A stretch of DNA of 6,313 nt from Clostridia bacterium (GTDB lineage Bacteria; Bacillota; Clostridia; Oscillospirales; CAG-382). Shown here one piece after another: positions 1 through 5,479 of this stretch. The stretch lies in assembly GCA_017646185.1 (NCBI GenBank), contig JAGCNA010000074.1, forward strand, positions 1 through 6,313, in the 5' to 3' direction. The notes under the pieces are model-generated. The model was not told where the DNA came from. It worked only from the letters and a program-made list of their open reading frames with translations, and did no database searches. The position numbers and the translations under genes are program-made. How positions within the stretch are numbered: the first letter of the stretch is position 1; every line of letters begins with the position of its first letter.

Positions 1-786
1 GGGGACCATTACCGCACCCGTCTTACCCACACACTTGAGGTCGCTCAGATAGCCCGCGCCATTGCCAGATGTATGAGTCTTAACGAAGACCTTACGGAAG
101 CGGCGGCTTTGGGACACGACCTCGGCCACACCCCTTTCGGTCATTCGGGCGAAAGAGCGCTTGACGAAATATGCCCCCACGGCTTTAAGCACAACGAGCA
201 GTCTTTGCGTGTTGCGGACAAGCTGGAAAATCTTAACCTTACAATGGAGGTAAGAGACGCCATTGTCAACCACACGGGCAAGCTTAAAGCACAGACGCTG
301 GAAGGTCAGATCATAAAATATGCCGACCGTATCGCATATATCAACCACGATATTGACGATGCGATCCGTGCGGGAATACTTAACAAAGAGGATATTCCGA
401 AAACGCTTACAGACGTTCTGGGCGAAACCCACAGCAAGCGAATTGATACTATGATACGCTCTGTGGTTGCCCACGGAATTGAAAACGATATAGGTTTCAC
501 CGAGCCTTGCGGAGAGGCTACGATGGAATTGAGAGAGTTTATGTTCAGCCGTGTTTACCACAACAGCAAGGCGAAAAGCGAAGACGGCAAGGTTGTGGAG
601 ATGATACAGCATCTTTACGATTACTACAAAAAGAACGTGGACAAGCTCCCCGCAGAATATTCCAAGTTTATAGAGGAAGACGGTATCGACCGTGTTGTTT
701 GCGATTATATCGCCTGCATGACGGACAGATACGCACTCGCAAAATACGAAGAATTGTTTATACCAAAAGTATGGCAATACAAATAA
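1..786 (+). CDS. dgt: dGTPase-like HD-domain triphosphohydrolase, 5'-truncated by the window edge
   Basis: The frame is open from base 1 to the TAA at 784-786, giving 261 visible residues. Members of this family in Clostridia are usually about 330-340 residues, so roughly 70-80 N-terminal residues lie outside the window. ATG codons inside, such as the one at 73, are not the start because family-typical sequence (RTRLTHTLEV) precedes them. Visible HD metal-site elements, in order, are His10 in RLTH, His39-Asp40 in GHDLGHTPFGH, and Asp109 in YADRIAY. FKHNEQSLRV (about 62-71) and the C-terminal MTDRYAL segment are also typical of the dGTPase family. The known reaction is hydrolysis of dGTP, or other dNTPs, to deoxynucleoside and triphosphate in the cytoplasm, which tunes dNTP pools. 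The exact substrate cannot be read from sequence, so 'dGTPase-like' is the safe name. It lies just upstream of dnaG, a common clostridial arrangement that fits a replication-related role. Confidence 0.93.
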   Translation, partial: GDHYRTRLTHTLEVAQIARAIARCMSLNEDLTEAAALGHDLGHTPFGHSGERALDEICPHGFKHNEQSLRVADKLENLNLTMEVRDAIVNHTGKLKAQTLEGQIIKYADRIAYINHDIDDAIRAGILNKEDIPKTLTDVLGETHSKRIDTMIRSVVAHGIENDIGFTEPCGEATMELREFMFSRVYHNSKAKSEDGKVVEMIQHLYDYYKKNVDKLPAEYSKFIEEDGIDRVVCDYIACMTDRYALAKYEELFIPKVWQYK

Positions 787-790
787 AGCA

Positions 791-817
791 CCCCTAAAAT
801 CCTGCGGATTTTTGGGG
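791..817 (+). other. Imperfect 12-bp hairpin between dgt and dnaG; terminator-like stem without a U tract
   Basis: The left arm CCCCTAAAATCC (791-802) pairs with the right arm GGATTTTTGGGG (806-817) around a 3-nt TGC loop, with one T-T mismatch. On the + strand the stem is followed by ACCCCGC and then an A run, not a T run, so it is not a canonical rho-independent terminator for dgt. A second pairing competes with it: TGCGG (803-807) with CCGCA (821-825), or the T run 809-813 with the A run 825-830 around GGGGACCCC (814-822). It could be an RNA processing or stabilising hairpin, a weak terminator or attenuator, or one copy of a dispersed palindromic repeat. Only the pairing is seen; the function is unknown. 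Confidence 0.5.
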
Positions 818-858
818 ACCCCGCAAAAAACACCCAATGATTGACTAAACGATAAAAA

Positions 859-865
859 AGGAGGT
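859..865 (+). promoter_or_regulatory. Ribosome binding site that fixes the dnaG start
   Basis: AGGAGGT is a near-perfect Shine-Dalgarno sequence and ends 7 nt before the ATG at 873. An in-frame GTG at 864 overlaps the Shine-Dalgarno sequence itself, so it cannot use this site and is not the start. I see no convincing -35/-10 pair in 787-872. The TTGACT at 841 would place its -10 on top of the ribosome binding site. Confidence 0.88.
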
Positions 866-872
866 GCAGACC

Positions 873-2657
873 ATGGCTTTTTCCCAAGCTTTTATAGAAG
901 AGGTTAAAAACCGTAACGGAATTGAAGAGATTATAAGCAGATATCTTACCTTGAAGCGGGCGGGAAGCAACGTTGTAGGTCTGTGCCCGTTCCACAACGA
1001 AAAATCCCCCTCATTTACCGTGTTCCCCGCAACAAGAAGCTTTTATTGCTTTGGCTGCGGCGCGGGAGGCGACGTTATAAGCTTTATAATGCGGGCGGAA
1101 AATCTGGATTACAGAGACGCCGTGGAATATCTTGCAAAGCTTTCCGGAATTCCCATAGAGGAAGAGGAAAACGGAAAAACGGAAAGGCAAACCGTAAACC
1201 GTGACAGAATTTACGGGGTGACCAAAACCGCGGCAAGATTTTTTGTGGCGGCGCTCAATTCTCCCCAAGGTGAAAAAGCAAGGCAGTATCTGCTTGAAAA
1301 ACGCAAATTTTCTCCCACCACCCTGCGCAGATTCGGTATAGGCTATGCGCCCGACAGCTGGGATGCCCTTACCAAAAAGCTGTTAAGCGAAGGATACACG
1401 GTGGAAGAAATTAAAACCGCTTTCCTTTGCGGAATAAGCAAAAAAGGCAACCCCTTTGATATTTTCCGTAACCGTATAATGTTCCCCATCTTTGACGTAA
1501 CGGGAGAAGTGGTGGCGTTTTCGGGAAGGCGGCTCAACGAAGAGGACGAGCGAAAATACGTTAACACATCAGACACGCCCATATTCAAAAAAAGCAGGGT
1601 GCTGTTCGGGTTGAATATAGCCAAAAACACCGATGACGGCACGCTTATTCTTTGCGAAGGCTCGCCGGATGCCATTGCTATGCACCAAGCGGGATTCGGC
1701 AACGCAATTGCCACGCTGGGCACCGCAATAACCGCTGAACACGCAAGAATAATTGCCCGTTACGCAAAAACGGTATATCTGGCATACGATATTGATAAAG
1801 CAGGAAGAAGAGCCACTATGAAGGGCATTGACCTGCTTAACCAAGTGGGAGTTTCCACAAAGATAATTGATCTGGGCGCAAACGAAAAAGACCCCGATGA
1901 ATATATTAAAGCCCACGGCGCAGAAGCATTCAGGCAAAAGCTGAAAGGCTCCAGCGGTCAGGTGGATTATAAGATAGACGAGATACTTTCCCGTTACGAT
2001 ATAACCCTGCCCGACCAAAAATTACACGCCGCAGACGAAATGACAACCTTCCTTTCCACCCTTTGGCCCGAGGTCCAGCGGGACGTTTACGCAGGACGGG
2101 CTTCCGAAAAAATGGATATTTCAAAAAAATCCCTTTTGGAGGACGCAAACAGAAAAGCGAAAGCAAGCGAAAGAAAGGCAAAAAAAGAAACTCAGGAGCA
2201 GGAAATACGAAACTCCATGGGCTATGGCGACAGAGTGAATACCGACAAAATACGGTTTTCCGCCGCCGCGGCAACAGAGGAAAAGATACTGGGAATATTG
2301 CTTTCCCGTCCCGACCTTACCCAAAAAGCCGTTCAAAAGCTTAAAGCAGAGGATTTCGTTACCGCTTTCGGCAAAAAGATATTCGAACTGTTTTTGCCCG
2401 AGTTTACCGAAGGCAAGGAAGCGGTGCTTTCCAAGGACGGAACACTTGACCCCCAGCAGTTGGGCGCAGTATCCCGTATGATAGCCCACCGTGCCCGTTT
2501 TACCGATAACGGCGAAGCCACTTTGGATGCGCTTATAGACGTTTTAAAGACGGAAAGTAAAAAGCGGGAATACGATAAAAAAATAGAAGCCGACCCCGTT
2601 TCGGCACTGAACGAATACATTAAAGGAATTAAAGCAAACCGCAAGGAGGAAATATAA
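873..2657 (+). CDS. dnaG: DNA primase DnaG
   Basis: This 594-residue protein has the usual length and full three-part layout of bacterial DnaG, which makes RNA primers at the replication fork for leading- and lagging-strand synthesis. The N-terminal CHC2 zinc-binding domain (about 1-100) shows ligands Cys38, His41, Cys59 and Cys62 (CPFH and CFGC). The catalytic core follows, with the basic RNRIMFPIFD segment (about 199-208) and a TOPRIM fold. Visible TOPRIM acidic residues are Glu262 and Asp266 in EGSPD, Asp306 and Asp308 in YDID, and Asp340/Asp342 in KDPDEY. A Lys/Glu-rich linker (about 420-447) leads to the C-terminal helicase-interaction domain (about 465-590), which in the family contacts DnaB/DnaC-type helicase. 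The ATG at 873 is chosen over the GTG at 864 from Shine-Dalgarno spacing. The TAA directly abuts the rpoD ATG. The catalytic loop reads EGSPD where E. coli has EGYMD; the acidic residues are kept, so activity is expected. Confidence 0.98.
   Translation: MAFSQAFIEEVKNRNGIEEIISRYLTLKRAGSNVVGLCPFHNEKSPSFTVFPATRSFYCFGCGAGGDVISFIMRAENLDYRDAVEYLAKLSGIPIEEEENGKTERQTVNRDRIYGVTKTAARFFVAALNSPQGEKARQYLLEKRKFSPTTLRRFGIGYAPDSWDALTKKLLSEGYTVEEIKTAFLCGISKKGNPFDIFRNRIMFPIFDVTGEVVAFSGRRLNEEDERKYVNTSDTPIFKKSRVLFGLNIAKNTDDGTLILCEGSPDAIAMHQAGFGNAIATLGTAITAEHARIIARYAKTVYLAYDIDKAGRRATMKGIDLLNQVGVSTKIIDLGANEKDPDEYIKAHGAEAFRQKLKGSSGQVDYKIDEILSRYDITLPDQKLHAADEMTTFLSTLWPEVQRDVYAGRASEKMDISKKSLLEDANRKAKASERKAKKETQEQEIRNSMGYGDRVNTDKIRFSAAAATEEKILGILLSRPDLTQKAVQKLKAEDFVTAFGKKIFELFLPEFTEGKEAVLSKDGTLDPQQLGAVSRMIAHRARFTDNGEATLDALIDVLKTESKKREYDKKIEADPVSALNEYIKGIKANRKEEI
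2643..2649 (+). promoter_or_regulatory. rpoD ribosome binding site inside the end of dnaG
   Basis: AAGGAGG lies within the last codons of dnaG, 8 nt before the rpoD ATG at 2658. The dnaG stop TAA (2655-2657) touches that ATG with no spacer. Ribosomes finishing dnaG would therefore cover the site, so translational coupling of primase and sigma factor is likely (inference). Confidence 0.85.
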
Positions 2658-3758
2658 ATGGAGAAGACCCAAAAGCAAATCGCGGCTGAACTTATCGAAA
2701 GATCGAAAGCAAAAGGAAGTATTACCGCCGCAGAAGTTATGGAAGCATTGGACGATACCGATTCTTCCATGGAAGCACTTGAAAAAACGTTTGATGCGTT
2801 GGAATCCAGCGGAATAGAAGTTACCCACGATATAGACGCCTCTGTTTTCGAGCTTCCCGATGAGGATTTTGAAGACACTATCGACGATAACCCCGAAGAG
2901 GTTGAAGTACTGCTTGCCCAGGAAGGCGTAGCGGTGGACGACCCCGTAAGAATGTATCTTAAGGATATCGGTAAGGTTCCCCTGCTCACTCCCGAAAAAG
3001 AGCACGAGCTGGCAGAGCGTATGGTTAACGGCGATACCGTTGCAAAGCAGCAGCTTGTTGAAGCTAACCTCCGTCTGGTTGTAAGTATTGCAAAGAGATA
3101 CGTAAACCGCGGTATGTTCTTCCTCGATCTTATTCAGGAAGGTAACCTCGGTCTTATGAAAGCTGTTGAAAAGTTCGATTACGGCAAGGGATTTAAGTTC
3201 TCCACCTATGCTACCTGGTGGATAAGACAGGCTATAACCAGAGCTATTGCGGATCAGGCAAGAACTATCCGTGTTCCCGTTCACATGGTAGAAACCATAA
3301 ACAAGGTGCTTCGCGTTTCCCGTCAGCTTTTGCAGGAGCTGGGAAGAGATCCTACCGACGAAGAAATTGCGGAAGAAATGAAGATCCCCGCAGAAAAAGT
3401 GCGTGAAATACTTAAGATAGCGCAAGAGCCCGTTTCCCTTGAAATGCCTATCGGCGAAGAAGAGGACAGCCATCTGGGCGATTTTATTGCCGACGATAAG
3501 ACTCCCGCACCTTCCGAAGCGGCAAACAGCATGATGCTCCGCGAACAGCTTATAGAGGTGCTCAAAACTCTTACTCCCCGTGAGGAAAGCGTACTTAAGC
3601 TCCGTTTCGGACTTGAGGACGGCAGACCCCGTACTCTTGAAGAGGTTGGTAAGGTATTCGATATTACCCGTGAGCGTATACGTCAGATAGAAGCAAAGGC
3701 TTTGCGTAAGCTCCGCCATCCCAGCAGAAGTAAAAAATTAAAGGATTATCTGGAGTAA
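2658..3758 (+). CDS. rpoD: Housekeeping RNA polymerase sigma factor RpoD (SigA, sigma-70 group 1)
   Basis: This 366-residue protein directs RNA polymerase to the -10/-35 promoters of housekeeping genes. An acidic region 1.1 (about 5-85, rich in Asp and Glu at 67-84) marks it as a primary, group 1 sigma. Region 1.2 starts at DDPVRMYLKDIG (94-105). Region 2 spans about 133-203, with the core-binding DLIQEGNLGLMKAVEKFD segment and the 2.3/2.4 promoter-melting and -10 recognition helix TYATWWIRQAITRAI (183-197). Region 3 is about 213-290. Region 4 (about 297-362) carries the -35-binding helix-turn-helix, ending in DITRERIRQIEAKALRKLRH (335-354). The length is typical of Firmicutes SigA, which lack the large non-conserved insertion of the E. 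coli protein. It follows dnaG with no gap, the conserved macromolecular-synthesis pairing. Its codons are more biased than those of dnaG: the only TTA/CTA/TCA codon is a TTA at 3738, suggesting high expression. Confidence 0.99.
   Translation: MEKTQKQIAAELIERSKAKGSITAAEVMEALDDTDSSMEALEKTFDALESSGIEVTHDIDASVFELPDEDFEDTIDDNPEEVEVLLAQEGVAVDDPVRMYLKDIGKVPLLTPEKEHELAERMVNGDTVAKQQLVEANLRLVVSIAKRYVNRGMFFLDLIQEGNLGLMKAVEKFDYGKGFKFSTYATWWIRQAITRAIADQARTIRVPVHMVETINKVLRVSRQLLQELGRDPTDEEIAEEMKIPAEKVREILKIAQEPVSLEMPIGEEEDSHLGDFIADDKTPAPSEAANSMMLREQLIEVLKTLTPREESVLKLRFGLEDGRPRTLEEVGKVFDITRERIRQIEAKALRKLRHPSRSKKLKDYLE
3752..3755 (+). promoter_or_regulatory. Short ribosome binding site for the nucleosidase gene, inside the rpoD end
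   Basis: GGAG overlaps the last sense codons of rpoD and sits 7 nt before the ATG at 3763. It is weaker than the other Shine-Dalgarno sequences in the window, which suggests a lower translation level or dependence on coupling to rpoD (inference). Confidence 0.6.
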
Positions 3759-3762
3759 GAAT

Positions 3763-4419
3763 ATGACCACAGCCATTATCGGCGCTATGAAGATAGAAGT
3801 GGAAACACTTTGCAAAACCTTTGGCGCAAAAGAAACCGAAAAGGGCATTTTCGTTGCGGAAAACGGTTGCGACACCGTGATAATCTGCCAATGCGGTATA
3901 GGAAAGGTGAACGCCGCTTCTCTTACACAGCGTCTTATAGATAAATACTGCCCCCACCGCATAATAAACACCGGCACAGCGGGAGGACTTGCGGAAGGAC
4001 TTAATATAGGTGATATCATAATTGCCGAAAAAGCCGCCTACCACGATTTCAAGCCCGTTTCCATTATAGTGGATATGCTTGGGGATAAATACATTTATTC
4101 CGATACGGATATTGTTAATACTGCGGTAACCGCCTGCAAAGAAAACAACATTTCCCACCGTGTGGGCACGGTAGTTACCGGCGATTGCTTTGTTTCTACA
4201 GAAAAGCAGAGAGAGGATATTTTTGCCGAATATCCCGATGCCCTTTGTACCGAAATGGAGGGGGCGGCTATTGCTCACGTATGCTGTAACAACAAGGTTC
4301 CCTTTGTTATAATAAGAGCCATAAGCGATTTTGCGGCTGACGAAAAGACTTTTGATCAGTTTGCCGCTTTTGCCGCAGAAAAAGCCGCAATAATATCCGA
4401 ATACATAGCAAAACAGTAA
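3763..4419 (+). CDS. mtnN: 5'-methylthioadenosine/S-adenosylhomocysteine nucleosidase (MTAN family)
   Basis: The family hydrolyses the N-glycosidic bond of methylthioadenosine, S-adenosylhomocysteine and often 5'-deoxyadenosine, releasing adenine and clearing by-products of SAM-dependent reactions in the cytoplasm. Diagnostic segments are visible in order: IIGAM with Glu12, CGIGKVNAA (44-52), NTGTAGGL (69-76), TGDCFV (139-144), TEMEGAAIAHVC (163-174) and IRAISD (184-189). The catalytic triad known from E. coli MTAN maps to Glu12, Glu166 and Asp189. The KTFDQF segment near the C terminus fits the substrate-capping helix. At 218 residues it is shorter than the 232-residue E. coli enzyme, because the stretch after YHDFKP (93-98) lacks the usual G-x-x-P-G loop. 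It has ten cysteines, which is high. Substrate range is therefore less certain than family; another nucleoside such as futalosine is possible but not supported. It is 4 nt after rpoD and 22 nt before pheS. Confidence 0.9.
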   Translation: MTTAIIGAMKIEVETLCKTFGAKETEKGIFVAENGCDTVIICQCGIGKVNAASLTQRLIDKYCPHRIINTGTAGGLAEGLNIGDIIIAEKAAYHDFKPVSIIVDMLGDKYIYSDTDIVNTAVTACKENNISHRVGTVVTGDCFVSTEKQREDIFAEYPDALCTEMEGAAIAHVCCNNKVPFVIIRAISDFAADEKTFDQFAAFAAEKAAIISEYIAKQ

Positions 4420-4426
4420 GTTTAAC

Positions 4427-4431
4427 GGAGG
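4427..4431 (+). promoter_or_regulatory. Ribosome binding site of pheS in a 22-nt spacer
   Basis: GGAGG lies 10 nt before the pheS ATG at 4442, slightly long spacing but acceptable. The 4420-4441 gap is too short to hold a T-box leader, so tRNA-Phe-responsive control of the kind known upstream of pheST in Bacillus is not encoded directly here. Confidence 0.75.
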
Positions 4432-4441
4432 AATAACATAA

Positions 4442-5461
4442 ATGAAAGCACAACTCGATAATATCTCTGTTGCCGCCGCGCAGGAGATAGCTTCCGCTTC
4501 CGACAAAGCTTCGTTGGAAACGGTAAGAATTAAATATCTTGGCAAAAAAGGTGCACTTACCGCAATACTCCGCGGAATGGGCGCACTTACACCCGAAGAA
4601 AGACCGGTTATCGGCGCTTACGCCAATACAGTAAGAGCAAACATAGAAGCGTTTCTTGAGGAAAAGGGTGCATCTCTTGCTTCCGAAGAGCTTAAAAACG
4701 CTCTTGTTAAAGAAAAGCTTGACGTTACTATGCCCGCAAAGGTAAAAACTGTGGGCAAGCTTCACCCCATTACTCAGGTTGAAAACCGTATGAAGGAAAT
4801 CTTTGTGGGATTGGGATTCGATATCGTTGAAGGTCCCGAGGTTGAAAGCGCATACAACAACTTTGATGCACTTAACGCACCTGCAGACCACCCCTCCAGA
4901 GATTTTCAGGATACTTTTTATATTAACGATACTACCCTGCTCCGTACCCAGACTTCTCCCGTACAGATCCGTGCGATGAAGACTATGACTCCCCCTATAA
5001 GAATAATCTCTCCCGGCAGAGTTTACCGTTGCGACGAGGTTGACGCCACCCACTCCCCTATGTTCCACCAGCTTGAGGGATTGGTTATAGATAAAAACAT
5101 AACCCTTGGCGACCTTAAGGGACTTTTGGAACTGTGGGCAAAGGAAATGTTCGGCAGCGATACAAAAACCCGATTCCGTCCCCACAACTTCCCCTTTACC
5201 GAACCCAGCGCAGAAGTTGACGTTTCCTGCTTCGTGTGCGGCGGCAAGGGATGCCGTCTGTGCAAGGGCGAAGGCTGGATAGAGCTTTTGGGCGCAGGTC
5301 TGGTACACCCCAACGTACTTAAAGCAGGCGGTATTGACCCCGAAGTTTACAGCGGTCTTGCTTTCGGTATGGGTATTGAGCGTGTTGTTATGACCAGCTA
5401 CGGCATTGACGATATGCGTCATCTTTATGAAAACGATATCCGTTTCCTCGGACAGTTTTAA
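4442..5461 (+). CDS. pheS: Phenylalanyl-tRNA synthetase alpha subunit
   Basis: This is the catalytic subunit of the cytoplasmic alpha2-beta2 enzyme that charges tRNA-Phe with phenylalanine. At 339 residues it is full length. An N-terminal helical, tRNA-contacting region (about 1-90) includes the conserved KYLGKKGALT. The class II catalytic core starts at GKLHPITQV (105-113). Motif 1 runs through about 130-135 (EGPEVE), motif 2 contains RVYRCDEVDATHSPMFHQLE (193-212), and motif 3 is GLAFGMGIERVVM (305-317), with Ala307 in the phenylalanine pocket as in the normal enzyme. The C terminus NDIRFLGQF is also typical. A small four-cysteine element (Cys263, 266, 271, 274) sits between the EPSAEVDV and GWIELLGAG segments; E. 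coli PheS lacks it, but related forms occur in Clostridia and other bacteria. It may bind zinc (inference). pheT follows after 18 nt in the standard pheST order. Confidence 0.98.
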   Translation: MKAQLDNISVAAAQEIASASDKASLETVRIKYLGKKGALTAILRGMGALTPEERPVIGAYANTVRANIEAFLEEKGASLASEELKNALVKEKLDVTMPAKVKTVGKLHPITQVENRMKEIFVGLGFDIVEGPEVESAYNNFDALNAPADHPSRDFQDTFYINDTTLLRTQTSPVQIRAMKTMTPPIRIISPGRVYRCDEVDATHSPMFHQLEGLVIDKNITLGDLKGLLELWAKEMFGSDTKTRFRPHNFPFTEPSAEVDVSCFVCGGKGCRLCKGEGWIELLGAGLVHPNVLKAGGIDPEVYSGLAFGMGIERVVMTSYGIDDMRHLYENDIRFLGQF

Positions 5462-5463
5462 TG

Positions 5464-5471
5464 AAAGGAGA
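5464..5471 (+). promoter_or_regulatory. Ribosome binding site that fixes the pheT start
   Basis: AAAGGAGA ends 8 nt before the ATG at 5480. Another ATG at 5461 overlaps the pheS stop (TAATG) but lacks an upstream Shine-Dalgarno sequence and opens only an 11-codon frame, so the 5480 ATG, followed by canonical PheT sequence, is the start. Confidence 0.85.
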
Positions 5472-5479
5472 GCAGTATA

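Noticed and set aside
791..830. A rho-independent terminator ending dgt.
   Set aside because: The stem is followed by ACCCCGC and an A run rather than a T tract, so only an unassigned hairpin is reported.
841..869. TTGACT at 841 as the -35 box of a dnaG promoter.
   Set aside because: With normal spacing the -10 would fall at about 864-869 (GGTGCA), which is not a -10 sequence and overlaps the ribosome binding site.
864..872. GTG at 864 as an upstream start of dnaG.
   Set aside because: It lies inside the Shine-Dalgarno sequence; the ATG at 873 has ideal spacing and matches usual DnaG N termini.
2544..3719. A 391-codon minus-strand frame opposite rpoD.
   Set aside because: Same codon-bias artefact; it ends exactly at the TTA codon of dnaG at 2544, and the sense strand encodes a complete sigma factor.
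3664..4545. A 293-codon minus-strand frame opposite the nucleosidase gene.
   Set aside because: It is codon-aligned with mtnN and is a shadow of its codon bias.
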